Below the pieces are notes generated by a model. It did no database searches, had not been told where the DNA came from, and worked only from the letters and a program-made list of their open reading frames with translations. From Massilia sp. BSC265 (lineage in GTDB: Bacteria; Pseudomonadota; Gammaproteobacteria; Burkholderiales; Burkholderiaceae_D), in the NCBI RefSeq assembly GCF_000740675.1, contig NZ_JPXI01000039.1:248001-312000 (forward strand): 64,000 nt of DNA, read 5' to 3'. Shown piece after piece: positions 15,885 to 26,896 of the stretch; the stretch's first letter is position 1; the number at the start of each line of letters is the position of its first letter. A program made the translations under genes and the position numbers.

Positions 15885-17993
15885 TCAGCGGGTGAATGCC
15901 CCGGCATTGCCGGCGTCCACGTTGAGGATGTTGCCGGTGCTCTTGCCCGACTTGTCGCTGGCGAAGAAGTAGACGGCTTCGGCGATGTCTTCCGGCAGCA
16001 CGCTCAGTTTCAGCATGCTGCGCTTGCGGTAGAACTCTTCGATGTCATCGAGGCCGATCTTGTTCGATGCGGCGCGCTCTTCCTTCCACTTGCCGTCCCA
16101 GATGCGCGAGCCCTTGATGACCGCGTCCGGATTGACGACGTTGACGCGGATGCCGTGCTCGGCGCCTTCCAGGGCGATGCAGCGGGCCAGGTGCAGCTCG
16201 GCCGCCTTGGCGGTGCAGTAGGCCGAGGCGCCGCTTGACGCCACCAGGCCGTTCTTGCTGCCCACGAAGACCATGCTGCCGCCCAGCTTCTGCTGCTTCA
16301 TCACTTGGTACGCGCTGCGGCTCACCAGGAAGTAGCCGGTCACCAGGATGTCCTGGTTGCGCTTCCAAATATCGAGCGTGGTTTCGTCCAGCGGCGCCGC
16401 CGAGGCGATGCCGGCGTTCGACACCAAGAGGTCCACGCCGCCGAAGCGCAGCGCGGTGTCGGCCAGCACCTGCGCCACGTCTTCCTCGCTGGTGATGTTG
16501 CCGCGCACGACCGCGACGTTGTCCTTGCCTGCGACCTTGCTCAGTTCCTGCTGGGCGCCGGCCAGCGCTTCACTGTCGATGTCGGTGACCATCACGCAGG
16601 CGCCTTCCTGCAGCAGCTGGCGGGCGACCGCCTGGCCGATGCCGCCGGCGCCGCCGGTCACCAGGGCGATGCGGCCGGCCAGGCTCTTCGGCTTGGGCAT
16701 GCGCTGCAGCTTGGCTTCTTCAAGCAGCCAGTACTCGATGTCGAAGGCTTCCTGTTCCGGCAGGCCGACGTAGCTGTCGACGCCGTTCGCGCCGCGCATC
16801 ACGTTGATGGCGTTGACGTAGAACTCGCCGGCGATGCGCGCGGTCGCCTTGTCTTTTGCGAAGGACAGCATGCCGACGCCCGGGATCAGGTAGATGATCG
16901 GGTTGGCGTCGCGGATCTTCGGGCTGTTGGAACGCTTGCAGCGCTCGTAGTACGCGGTGTAGTCGGCGCGGTAGTCGCTGAGTGCCTGGTCAAGGCCAGC
17001 CACCAGACGCTCGAAGTCCGGCGCAGCCGGGTCGAAGTCCAGCACCAGCGGACGGATCTTGGTGCGCAGGAAGTGATCCGGGCAGGAGGTGCCGAGGGCC
17101 GCCAGCGGCTTCAGGTCGGCGCTGCAGACGAATTCCAGCACGGCGTCGCTGTCGTCGAAGTGGCCCAGCTTGTATTCTTCCTGGCTGATCTTGCCGCGCA
17201 GGAGGGGCATCAGTCGCGCCACCAGGGCCGCGCGCTCGGTCGAGGGCAGTGCCTGGGTGGCCTGGCCGCCGAACACCGGCTGCTGGATGTTCGCCGCCAG
17301 CCAGTCCTCGGCGCGCTTGATGATCGCCAGCGTGGTTTCGTAGCACGACTTGGCGGTGTCGCCCCAGGTGAACAGGCCGTGGCCTTCCAAAATGATGCCC
17401 TTGAGCTGCGGGTTTTCGCGCGAGACGGCTTCCAGCTTCAGGCCCAGGTCGTAGCCCGGACGCTGCCACGGCAGCCAGCCCAGTTCGCCCTCGAAGATCT
17501 TGGCGGTCAGTTCCTTGCTGTTCTTGCAGGCGGCGATCGCGATGCACGAATCCGGGTGCATGTGGTCGACGTGCTTGTGGGCGATGTAGGCGTGCAGCGG
17601 GGTGTCGATGCTGGCTGCGCGCGGGTTCAGGTTGAAGGTGCAGTGCGGCAGGTAGCCGACCATCTCGTCCTCGTGCTCGAGGCCGCGGTAGCGCCCTTTC
17701 AGGGCCTGCAGCTTGTCCATGTAGAGGGTCGAGAAACCGTCCATCTTGATCGAACCCAGGTCGCCGCCCGAACCCTTCACCCACAGGACCTCGACCTGCT
17801 CGCCCGACAGCGGGTCAAGCATCATGACCTTGGCCGAGGTATTGCCGCCGCCAAAATTGGTAATGCGCAGGTCCGAACCCAGCAGGTTGGAACGGTACAG
17901 CAACAGTTCCGGCTCGCTCATGTTCGCGGCCACACTGTCGTCCCAGCGCGAAGTGATCGGTTCACGCTGTTTGGTTTCGCTCATTGCGCCCAT
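15885..17993 (-). CDS. rhaD: Bifunctional rhamnulose-1-phosphate aldolase / short-chain dehydrogenase
   Basis: A 702-residue fusion. Residues about 1-420 are a class II aldolase domain (NFGGGNTSAKV; HMHPDSCIAI with metal His residues; LEGHGLFTWGD). Residues about 440-702 are a Rossmann short-chain dehydrogenase (ALVTGGAGGIGQAVA, LVSNAGIAS, YCTAKAAELH with catalytic Tyr and Lys). The aldolase splits rhamnulose-1-phosphate to dihydroxyacetone phosphate and L-lactaldehyde; the SDR half is thought to oxidise the lactaldehyde or an earlier intermediate. GGAG lies 7 bp before the ATG at 17993. It is the first gene of the minus-strand catabolic operon, divergent from rhaR, and probably repressed through the inverted repeat at 18004-18138. 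The symbol follows Rhizobium usage. Confidence 0.92.
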   Translation of the reverse strand: MGAMSETKQREPITSRWDDSVAANMSEPELLLYRSNLLGSDLRITNFGGGNTSAKVMMLDPLSGEQVEVLWVKGSGGDLGSIKMDGFSTLYMDKLQALKGRYRGLEHEDEMVGYLPHCTFNLNPRAASIDTPLHAYIAHKHVDHMHPDSCIAIAACKNSKELTAKIFEGELGWLPWQRPGYDLGLKLEAVSRENPQLKGIILEGHGLFTWGDTAKSCYETTLAIIKRAEDWLAANIQQPVFGGQATQALPSTERAALVARLMPLLRGKISQEEYKLGHFDDSDAVLEFVCSADLKPLAALGTSCPDHFLRTKIRPLVLDFDPAAPDFERLVAGLDQALSDYRADYTAYYERCKRSNSPKIRDANPIIYLIPGVGMLSFAKDKATARIAGEFYVNAINVMRGANGVDSYVGLPEQEAFDIEYWLLEEAKLQRMPKPKSLAGRIALVTGGAGGIGQAVARQLLQEGACVMVTDIDSEALAGAQQELSKVAGKDNVAVVRGNITSEEDVAQVLADTALRFGGVDLLVSNAGIASAAPLDETTLDIWKRNQDILVTGYFLVSRSAYQVMKQQKLGGSMVFVGSKNGLVASSGASAYCTAKAAELHLARCIALEGAEHGIRVNVVNPDAVIKGSRIWDGKWKEERAASNKIGLDDIEEFYRKRSMLKLSVLPEDIAEAVYFFASDKSGKSTGNILNVDAGNAGAFTR

Positions 17994-18003
17994 CAATTAT
18001 CTC

Positions 18004-18138
18004 CAAGTTGATTGTTTTGTCACCGGCCAATTGGTCGATGCGTCTCTTCCAATGTCCTGCAGCCGCCACACCTTGCGGCACCGGATGACAGTAGAAAGCA
18101 GCGGGATAAGGGGTGTCAACGCAGAAACAATCAACTTG
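18004..18138. promoter_or_regulatory. Putative RhaR operator pair in the divergent rha promoter region
   Basis: CAAGTTGATTGTTT (18004-18017) and AAACAATCAACTTG (18125-18138) form a perfect 14-bp inverted repeat 107 bp apart, inside the 367-bp gap between rhaD and rhaR. More TTGAT/ATCAA half-sites follow (about 18150-18230), and a TTTTGTCAC motif occurs at 18015 and again near 18260. DeoR-family repressors commonly use repeated, widely spaced sites. The assignment to RhaR is inference from position. Confidence 0.6.
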
Positions 18139-18360
18139 CTGACCAAGTCTCAATCAATCATCGAGTTGATCAATTTGCGCGTTTGTGCGTTGCAGCGAAG
18201 CGAAATAATCAGGCCCTTGATCATTTGGTGATTGACGTTACGGCAGTGCTTGATTAATACTTTTGTCACACACCGCGATTCCGCGAGGAACGACGGTCGG
18301 ACAGCTCAGCGTCCAAAAAGACATGCCGCATAAAAACAGACGGCTTTCGGAGGAGACAAC

Positions 18361-19221
18361 ATGGTGAATCACAAACGCCGCAAGCGTTTGCTGAAGCTGC
18401 TTGCCGAGCATGGGACGGCAACAGTCCAGCAGCTTGTCGAATGGCTCAACGCATCCCCGGCGACGGTCCGTCGCGATATCAGCTGGCTGGCTGGCCGCAA
18501 CCTGCTCACCCGCACCCGCGGCGGCGCGGAGAACCTGCTGCCGAAGACGCGCCAGTTTTCGCTGACCAGCGAAACCTTCCAGAACAACATCCAGTGCTTC
18601 GCGGCGCGCAAGCGTGCCATCGCCCGCCATGCGGCCGGCATGTGCACCGACGGCGAAACGATCATCATCAACGGTGGCACCACCACCTTCATGATGGCCG
18701 AATTCCTGACCGACAAGCACCTCAAGATCCTCACGAACTCCTTCCTGATGGCCGAGCGCCTGCTGGTCTCGAGCGAGAACGAGATCATCGTGCCGGGCGG
18801 CCGCGTCTACCGCGAGCAGAACGTCATCCTCTCGCCTTTCGATAACGACATCACCCAGCACCACTACGCCACCAAGATGTTCATGAGCGTGTATGGCCTG
18901 TCGCTGCTGGGCCTGATGGAAGCCGACCCGCTGCTGATCCAGGCCGAGAAGCGCCTGATCAGCCAGGCCGAAGAACTGGTCGTGCTGGCCGACAGCTCGA
19001 AGTTCGCGCGCAAGGCCGGCCTGATCCTGTGCGGCCTGGACCGCGTGTCCACCGTCATCACCGACACCAACGCCTCCGACAAGGCCGTGCAGCTGCTCGA
19101 GCAGTACGGCGTGAAGGTGGTCACCGTCGAACCCGACGGCGAACCCTCCGCCCCGAGCGCCCCGCGCTACAGCGCATCCTATGATTTGCAGTCCGCAGCC
19201 CTGATGGAGCTTTCCCATTGA
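18361..19221 (+). CDS. rhaR: DeoR/GlpR-family transcriptional regulator of rhamnose genes
   Basis: A 286-residue regulator. A DeoR-type winged helix lies at residues about 5-60 (RRKRLLKLLAEHGTATVQQLVEWL, then SPATVRRDISWLA as the recognition helix). The sugar-phosphate sensing DeoRC domain follows (IINGGTTTFMMAEFL, ILTNSFLMAERLL, MEADPLLIQAEKRLI, VVLADSSKFA). GGAGGAGA lies 4-10 bp before the ATG. It heads the importer/kinase operon, and its stop overlaps the TTG start of rhaS. By analogy with Rhizobium RhaR it should repress both divergent operons, with rhamnose-derived phosphate as inducer. Ligand identity is not shown by the sequence. Confidence 0.9.
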   Translation: MVNHKRRKRLLKLLAEHGTATVQQLVEWLNASPATVRRDISWLAGRNLLTRTRGGAENLLPKTRQFSLTSETFQNNIQCFAARKRAIARHAAGMCTDGETIIINGGTTTFMMAEFLTDKHLKILTNSFLMAERLLVSSENEIIVPGGRVYREQNVILSPFDNDITQHHYATKMFMSVYGLSLLGLMEADPLLIQAEKRLISQAEELVVLADSSKFARKAGLILCGLDRVSTVITDTNASDKAVQLLEQYGVKVVTVEPDGEPSAPSAPRYSASYDLQSAALMELSH

Positions 19222-20237
19222 AGAAGATTAAAAAAATCCTGCTCGCGGCGGCCGCCGTCGGCATCCTCGCCGGCCTGGCCGGTTGCGGCGAGAAGAAGCC
19301 TGAACAGCCGCAACAGACGAAGATCGCGATGGTCGTGAAAAGCCTGGGCAACGGCTTCTTCGACGCCGCCCACACCGGCGCCAAGGAAGCGGCAAGCCAG
19401 CTCGGCGGCGTCGAGGTGATCTACACCGGCCCGACCACGCCCAGCGCCGAAGGCCAGATCGAGATCATCAACTCCTTGATCAGCCAGAAGGTCGACGCCA
19501 TCGTGGTCTCGGCCAACGACCCGAACGCCCTGGTGCCGATCACCAAGAAGGCGATGCAGCGCGGGATCAAGGTGATCGCCTTCGACAGCGGACTGGCGCC
19601 CGGCGGTCGCCAGATGCAGCTGAACCCGTCCAACCCGGAGATGATCGGCGAGAAGCAGATCCAGATGGCCGCCAAGGAACTCGGCGGCAAGGGCGAGCTG
19701 GCGATCCTGTCGGCCTCGGCCCAGGCCACCAACCAGAACATCTGGATCGGCGTCATGAAGAAGACGCTGGAAAAGCCCGAATACAAAGACCTGAAGCTGG
19801 TCGCCACCGTCTACGGCGACGACCAGTCCGACAAGAGCTACCGCGAAGCCATCGGCCTGCTGCGCAGCCACCCGAACCTGAAGGCGATCATCGCCCCGAC
19901 CACGGTCGGCATCGTCGCCGCCAGCAAGGCGGTCGCCGACGAAGGCCTGGTGGGCAAGGTGTTCGTCACCGGCCTCGGCCTGCCATCGGAGATGGCCGGC
20001 CACGTCAAGAGCGGGGCCGTGCGCGAGTTCGCGATCTGGAATCCGATCGACCTCGGCTACGCCGCCACCTACGCCGCGCACCAGTTCGTGACCGGCAAGG
20101 CCAAGCTTGAGCCCGGCGCCAGCGTCTCGGTCGGCCGCCTTGGCAACGTGACCCTGGACGCCAACGGCGAAGCCGCACTGGGCCCGCCGTTCACCTACAA
20201 CGCCGAGAACGTCGAGCAGTTCGCCAAGCTGTTCTGA
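19218..20237 (+). CDS. rhaS: Rhamnose ABC transporter, periplasmic substrate-binding lipoprotein
   Basis: A 339-residue type I sugar-binding protein (RbsB fold) with a lipoprotein signal (AGLAGCGEKK, Cys about 23). The initiation codon appears to be TTG at 19218: it overlaps the rhaR stop (TTGA) and GGAG lies 8 bp upstream. Motifs include AMVVKSLGNGFFDAAHTGA, SAEGQIEIINSLISQKVDAIVVSANDP and KVIAFDSG, as in the CUT2 family and Rhizobium RhaS. It captures L-rhamnose in the periplasm for RhaT/P/Q. A GC-rich hairpin 22 bp after its stop may let it be made in excess over the membrane parts. Confidence 0.93.
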   Translation: MKKIKKILLAAAAVGILAGLAGCGEKKPEQPQQTKIAMVVKSLGNGFFDAAHTGAKEAASQLGGVEVIYTGPTTPSAEGQIEIINSLISQKVDAIVVSANDPNALVPITKKAMQRGIKVIAFDSGLAPGGRQMQLNPSNPEMIGEKQIQMAAKELGGKGELAILSASAQATNQNIWIGVMKKTLEKPEYKDLKLVATVYGDDQSDKSYREAIGLLRSHPNLKAIIAPTTVGIVAASKAVADEGLVGKVFVTGLGLPSEMAGHVKSGAVREFAIWNPIDLGYAATYAAHQFVTGKAKLEPGASVSVGRLGNVTLDANGEAALGPPFTYNAENVEQFAKLF

Positions 20238-20258
20238 GTGTTCCGACCCGGCTCCACC

Positions 20259-20282
20259 GCCGCGCGTTGATTTCCGCGCGGC
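20259..20282 (+). other. Intercistronic hairpin between rhaS and rhaT
   Basis: GCCGCGCG and CGCGCGGC form a perfect 8-bp stem with loop TTGATTTC, with no T-run after it. Hairpins after binding-protein genes often stabilise the upstream mRNA or attenuate transcription. That role is inferred here. Confidence 0.55.
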
Positions 20283-20307
20283 GCCTTTCACCTTGAGCGA
20301 CACCCGT

Positions 20308-21881
<1,574 letters not shown>

Positions 21882-21885
<4 letters not shown>

Positions 21886-22883
21886 ACATGAAAAACCTTC
21901 TCAAGCAACGCGAGCCCCTGCTCGCCCTGATGGTGGTCGCGCTGGTGCTGCTGGTCGGCATGCGCGCGCCGGTCTTCCTGAGCCCGCAGTCGCTCGCCAA
22001 CCTGCTCACCGACAGCACCCTGCTCGTGATGCTCGCTCTCACCCAGATGCTGGTGATCGTCACGCGCGGCATCGACCTGTCGGTCGCTTCTACCCTGGCC
22101 CTGGCGGGCATGGTCGCGGCCATGCTGGCCGCCGCCAATCCGGGCCTGCCGCTGGTCGTCGTGATGCTCGCCGCGACGCTCACCGGCCTGGTCGCCGGGC
22201 TGCTGAACGGCTGGCTGATCGGTTACCTGCAATTGCCGCCGATCGTGGTTACCCTCGGCACCATGAGCGTTTACCGCGGCCTGGTGTTCGTCATCTCGGG
22301 CGGTACCTGGGTCTCGGCCCACCAGATGCCGGCCGGCTTCGTCGCCTTTCCACTGCAGCGCCTGCTCGGCCTGCCGCACCTGGTGTGGATCGCGCTCGCC
22401 ACCGTGCTGGCGATGACCTTCGTGGCCCGCTATACCCGCTTCGGCCGCGACCTGTACGCCATCGGCAACGCGCCGCACTGCGCCGCCTACATCGGCATCC
22501 CGACCGCCAAGCGCCTGTTCTGGACCTATGGCCTGTCGGGCATGGTCGCCGGCCTGTGCGGCTACCTGTGGGTGGCGCGCTACGCCGTCGCCTACACCGA
22601 GATCGCCTACGGCTTCGAACTCACCGTCATCGCCGCCTGCGTGATCGGCGGAGTGAGCATCGCCGGCGGTGTCGGCTCGGTACTGGGCGCCATGCTGGGC
22701 GCGCTGTTCCTGTCCGTGATCGGCAATGCCCTGCCGGTGCTGCAGGTCTCGCCGTTCTGGCAAAGCGCCCTGACCGGTGCCGTGATCCTGGTCGCCGTCC
22801 TGATGAATGCACGAGGCAACCGCAACCGCAGCCGCCAGATCCTGCCGCTGCACAAGCTTGACAACTTGAGGAGCGCCGCGTGA
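21882..22883 (+). CDS. rhaP: Rhamnose ABC transporter permease 1
   Basis: A 333-residue inner-membrane protein of the RbsC/CUT2 permease family with about 9-10 hydrophobic segments. Recognisable segments are VIVTRGIDLSVASTLALAGM, GLLNGWLIGYLQLPPIVVTLGTMSVYRG, FGRDLYAIGNAPHCAAYIGI and the loop FELTVIAACVIGGVSIAGG, which contacts the ATPase. The ATG overlaps the rhaT stop and a GTGA overlap links it to rhaQ, so the two permeases are translationally coupled and presumably form a heterodimer. Function follows from the operon, which matches Rhizobium rhaSTPQ. Confidence 0.92.
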
Positions 22884-23929
22884 ACGCGACCACCATTGCA
22901 CAAACCGAAGCCGAGGCGGTGATCAACCCGGAAGCCGCAGCCGGCAACGCACGCTACACGATCCTGGATCGCGAACAACGGTCCCTGCGCCACCTGGCCG
23001 TACGCTGGGAAAGCCTGCTTGCCTTGCTGCTGCTGGCCGTGTTCGTCACGGGCAGCATCACCCTGCCGCACTTCCTCGACCCGTACAACCTGCTGGACGG
23101 CACCGCCAACTTCAGCGAAAAGGCGCTGATCGCGCTGCCGATGGCGCTGCTCATCATCTGCCGCGAGATCGACATCTCGGTGGCCGGCACCCTGGCGCTG
23201 TCCTCGGTGGCGATGGGCCTGGCCCACCAGGCCGGGGCCCCGGCCGGCAGCCTGCTGTTCGTGGCGCTGGGCACCGGACTGCTGTGCGGCTGGCTGAACG
23301 GCTTCCTGGTCACCCGCTTCATGCTGCCGTCGATCGTCGTCACCATCGGCACCTTCTCGCTGTACCGGGGCCTGGGCAGCGTGGTGCTGGGCGACAAGGC
23401 CTTCACCAATTACCCCCAGCTGATGGCCGACTGGGGCCAGGGCGTGTTCTTCGGCATGGTGCCGCGCTCCTTCGTCATCCTGCTCGGCTTCGCCCTGCTG
23501 TTCGCGCTGGTGCTGCACTGGACCTCGACGGGCCGCCGCATCTACGCGATCGGCAACAATCCGGACGCAGCGCGTTTCTCCGGCATCGCCGTCGACCGCT
23601 ATCGCCTGGGCCTGTTCATGTTGACCGGCGCGATGGCCGGCCTGGCCGCTTTTCTCCTGACCGGCCGCATCGACAGCACCCGTCCGAACATCGCCACCGG
23701 CTGGGAACTGGAAATCATCACCATGGTGATCCTGGGCGGCGTGAGCATCGCCGGCGGCGCCGGCACCATCGGCGGCGTGATGCTGGCCGTGCTGACCATG
23801 GGCGCCGTGACCTACGGCCTGGCCCTGGCCAACGTCCCCGGCATCTACATGACCATCGTCGTGGGCGTGCTGTTGCTTGGCACCATCGCCCTGTCGCGCC
23901 TCCTGCGCGGCAAGCCAACCCGCCACTGA
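22880..23929 (+). CDS. rhaQ: Rhamnose ABC transporter permease 2
   Basis: A 349-residue CUT2 permease with a GTG start overlapping the rhaP stop (GTGA). An N-terminal cytoplasmic extension of about 45 residues precedes the first membrane helix (LLALLLLAVFVTGSITL). Conserved CUT2 segments are REIDISVAGTLALSSVAM, CGWLNGFLVTRFMLPSIVVTIGTFSLYRGLG, YAIGNNPDAARFSGI and EIITMVILGGVSIAGGAG. It should pair with RhaP to form the rhamnose channel. The kinase gene follows after 17 bp. Confidence 0.92.
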   Translation: MNATTIAQTEAEAVINPEAAAGNARYTILDREQRSLRHLAVRWESLLALLLLAVFVTGSITLPHFLDPYNLLDGTANFSEKALIALPMALLIICREIDISVAGTLALSSVAMGLAHQAGAPAGSLLFVALGTGLLCGWLNGFLVTRFMLPSIVVTIGTFSLYRGLGSVVLGDKAFTNYPQLMADWGQGVFFGMVPRSFVILLGFALLFALVLHWTSTGRRIYAIGNNPDAARFSGIAVDRYRLGLFMLTGAMAGLAAFLLTGRIDSTRPNIATGWELEIITMVILGGVSIAGGAGTIGGVMLAVLTMGAVTYGLALANVPGIYMTIVVGVLLLGTIALSRLLRGKPTRH

Positions 23930-23946
23930 CCAGGATTCGATTCAAC

Positions 23947-25344
23947 ATGCAAGCACGGACAGGCGACGCCCTCATCGTTCTCGACATCGGCAAGACCAAC
24001 GTCAAGCTGGCCCTGGTCGCAGCCAGCGGCCACACCGTCGCGCAAGCGCGCCGCCCGAACGCCATCCTGAACGACGGCCCCTACCCGCACCACGACACCG
24101 AGGGCATCTGGAACTGGATGCTGGCGACCTGCCGCGGCTTCGCGAAGCAGGCGCGGGTTTCCGCGATCGTCCCGGTAACCCACGGCGCCACCGCCGCCCT
24201 GGTGGACAACGCGGGCCTGGTCCTGCCGGTGCTCGACTACGAAGCCGCATTGCCCGGCCTGGACTACGCAGCCCTGCGCCCGTCGTACGGGGAGACCTAC
24301 TCGCCCCTGCTGCCGGCCGGCCTGAACCTGGGCCGCCAGCTGGCCTGGCTGCAGCAGCGTCATCCCGAGCAGTTCGCACGCGCGCGCCACATCCTGATGT
24401 ACCCCCAATACTGGGCCTGGCGCCTGTGCGGCACGGCTGCCGGCGAAGCGACGTCGCTCGGCTGCCATACCGACATGTGGGACCCGGTGCGCCAGGATTA
24501 TTCTTCCCTGCCGGCGCGCATGGGCTGGCAGGACAAGCTGCCGCCGATCGCCCTCCCCTGCGCCTCGCTCGGCACCCTGCGCCCGGAAGTGGCGCAAGCC
24601 ACCGGGCTGTCGCCGGACTGCGAAGTCCTGTGCGGCATCCACGACAGCAATGCCTCGCTGGTGCGCTACCTGGGCCGGGACAGTGCCGGCACGCCGCGCA
24701 CGGTGCTCTCGACCGGCACCTGGGTGATCGCCGCCGCCTTCGGCACAAGCCTGGACGGCCTGCGCGAAGACGCCGACATGCTGGCCAATACCAATGCCCT
24801 GGGCCAGCCGGTGGCCTGCATGCGCTTCATGGGCGGGCGTGAATTCGCGGCCCTGGCAGGCGACCAGCCGGCCACCTGTTCCTACCTCCAGCTCGAGCAG
24901 ATGGTGGCGCGCGGCAGCATGGCGATTCCCTGCTTCGCCGAGAGCGGCGGGCCGTTCGCCGGCCGTGCCGGACGGATCGAGGGCCCGGCCCCGGTTGACG
25001 CCGGCGAGCGCTTCGCGCTGGCCACCCTGTATTGCGTGCTGATGACGGACTACTGCCTCGATGCGCTCGGTGCGCGCGGCCCCATCACCGTCGAGGGCAG
25101 CTTCACCGCCAACCCCTGGTTCGGTCCGCTCTTGGGGGGCTTGCGCCCGCAACAGGCGCTGAGCTATTCCGACGACGCCAGCGGCACCACCTGCGGCGGC
25201 TGGCTGCTGCGCTATCGCGACGCCACGCCGCCAGGCGCCGGTGTGCCGAAGCCTCCCCGCGCGCTCGCCGGCCTGGAAGCCTACCGCGCGAAGTGGCGCG
25301 AAGCCTTGCAGCAAACCGGGGTTCCGGCAGCGGCTGCCGGCTGA
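23947..25344 (+). CDS. rhaK: FGGY-family L-rhamnulose kinase
   Basis: A 465-residue sugar kinase of the FGGY/ASKHA fold. The N-terminal phosphate loop reads IVLDIGKTNVKLALV, with GIHDSNASLVRYL and VLSTGTWVIAAA in the second half (adenosine/phosphate motifs). AGGA lies about 11 bp before the ATG. It is the last gene of the rhaRSTPQK operon. In Rhizobium leguminosarum RhaK phosphorylates L-rhamnulose and is also needed for transport through RhaSTPQ, so the same coupling may apply. The mutarotase that sits in that operon in Rhizobium is here on the opposite strand (14135-14455). Confidence 0.9.
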   Translation: MQARTGDALIVLDIGKTNVKLALVAASGHTVAQARRPNAILNDGPYPHHDTEGIWNWMLATCRGFAKQARVSAIVPVTHGATAALVDNAGLVLPVLDYEAALPGLDYAALRPSYGETYSPLLPAGLNLGRQLAWLQQRHPEQFARARHILMYPQYWAWRLCGTAAGEATSLGCHTDMWDPVRQDYSSLPARMGWQDKLPPIALPCASLGTLRPEVAQATGLSPDCEVLCGIHDSNASLVRYLGRDSAGTPRTVLSTGTWVIAAAFGTSLDGLREDADMLANTNALGQPVACMRFMGGREFAALAGDQPATCSYLQLEQMVARGSMAIPCFAESGGPFAGRAGRIEGPAPVDAGERFALATLYCVLMTDYCLDALGARGPITVEGSFTANPWFGPLLGGLRPQQALSYSDDASGTTCGGWLLRYRDATPPGAGVPKPPRALAGLEAYRAKWREALQQTGVPAAAAG

Positions 25345-25448
25345 GGCACCCGGACGCGATCGAGCCCCTTCGCACTGCGGGTGGCCGTCACGGGACGGTC
25401 ATATCCGATTGTTAAATTCGCTGCACGTTTAACAACCTGGAGTTCACC

Positions 25449-26594
25449 GTGCAGCGACGCGTTTCCCTGTTTTCAGTTCGTCTTCCTTCCCTGATCGCCC
25501 TGGCCGCCGTCGCCGTCTTCGCGACCGGCTGCGGCAGCGACGACGGCCTCGACCTGCAGAACCCCGGCGCCAGCTGGCCGCCGATCCCGACCGTGACCGC
25601 CCACCGCGGCGCCTCGGCCGTGCGTCCGGAGCACACACTCGCCGCCTACCAGAAGGCCATCGAGGATGGCGCCGACATCGTCGAGCCCGACCTGGTGCCG
25701 ACCAAGGACGGCGTGCTGGTGGCGCGCCATGAGAACGAGATCTCCGGCACCACCAACGTGGCGACACTGCCGCAGTTCGCCGCGCGCAAGGCAAGCAAAA
25801 CCATCGACGGCGTGCCCGTTACCGGCTGGTTCACCGAGGATTTCACGCTGGCGGAGCTGAAGACCCTGCGCGCCCGCGAACGCATTCCCGCGAACCGCCC
25901 CGCCAACGTCGCCTACAACGACCAGTTCGAGATCCCCACGCTGCAGGAGATCATCGACCTGGTCAAGCGCGAGAGCCAGGCGCGCAACAAGGTGATCGGC
26001 ATCTATCCGGAAACCAAGCACCCGAGCTATTTCAAGTCGATCGGCCTGCCGATGGAGCGCCGCCTCGTCGATACCCTGCTCGCGAACGGCTACCGCGGCA
26101 AGGATGCCGCCGTATTCATCCAGTCCTTCGAGACCGCCAACCTGAAGGAGCTGCGCACCATGACCGACATGCGCCTGGTGCAGCTGCTCGACAATCCGGC
26201 CAATGCGCCTTACGACTTCGTCGCGGCGAAGAACGGCCGCACCTACGCCGACCTGGTCACGGCCGCCGGGCTGAAGGAGATCGCCACCTATGCGGACGTC
26301 GTGTCGCCGTACAAGGAAATCATCATTCCCCGGACGAGCGCCAATGAACTGGGGACACCGACGCAGTTCGTCGCGAACGCCCGCGCGGCCGGCCTGAAGG
26401 TGCACACCTGGACCCTGCGGCCGGAAAACCCCTTCCTGCCGGTGAGCCTGCGCGCCGCGCCTGCCACCTCGCCCAGCGGGCGCGGGAACGCGGCCGCCGA
26501 GATCCGCGCCTACCTCGACGCCGGCATCGACGGCTTCTTTACCGACGATCCGGCAGTCGGCCGTGCTGCCGTGAACGCATTCACCAGGAAGTGA
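25449..26594 (+). CDS. Glycerophosphodiester phosphodiesterase, lipoprotein
   Basis: A 381-residue protein with a lipoprotein signal (VFATGCGSDD, Cys about 28). The GDPD TIM barrel starts with VTAHRGASAVRPEHTLAAY (catalytic HR...E), then DGADIVEPDLVPTKDGVLVARHE (metal Glu/Asp and second His) and the C-terminal KVHTWTLRPEN. It resembles periplasmic GlpQ, which releases glycerol-3-phosphate from deacylated phospholipids. The start is GTG with GGAG 6 bp upstream. It follows rhaK after 104 bp with no clear link to rhamnose use, so an independent promoter is likely. Confidence 0.9.
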   Translation: MQRRVSLFSVRLPSLIALAAVAVFATGCGSDDGLDLQNPGASWPPIPTVTAHRGASAVRPEHTLAAYQKAIEDGADIVEPDLVPTKDGVLVARHENEISGTTNVATLPQFAARKASKTIDGVPVTGWFTEDFTLAELKTLRARERIPANRPANVAYNDQFEIPTLQEIIDLVKRESQARNKVIGIYPETKHPSYFKSIGLPMERRLVDTLLANGYRGKDAAVFIQSFETANLKELRTMTDMRLVQLLDNPANAPYDFVAAKNGRTYADLVTAAGLKEIATYADVVSPYKEIIIPRTSANELGTPTQFVANARAAGLKVHTWTLRPENPFLPVSLRAAPATSPSGRGNAAAEIRAYLDAGIDGFFTDDPAVGRAAVNAFTRK

Positions 26595-26896
26595 GCGCTG
26601 CCGGGATCCGGGAGCCGCGATACCGCCGGAGCAGGATCGTGATACAAAATTTCTTGCCAGGCCGCGAAATCTGAATCATGTCGCCCCGCTCTGGTTTCGC
26701 CGGCACCGAGGCTGTTTCGTGATGGGCCGCTGCGCACCCTTGCAGGTCGCCTGGCCCGCACCAGCCTGAAATCGCCGCATCCCGACGGCCGACACCGGGA
26801 TGGTGATGCGCTATCGTCCCGATCCATGCCTGGCCTGGAGCGTGGTGATCCGATCGCGGATCGCCATGCGCTGAGGACGGCGCTCGGGGCGCCGCA
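26595..26896. other. Intergenic region without a recognisable gene
   Basis: About 300 bp between two convergent genes. I see no convincing coding frame, tRNA-like fold, strong terminator or member of the palindromic repeat family. Short open frames here lack ribosome-binding sites and recognisable composition. Confidence 0.5.
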
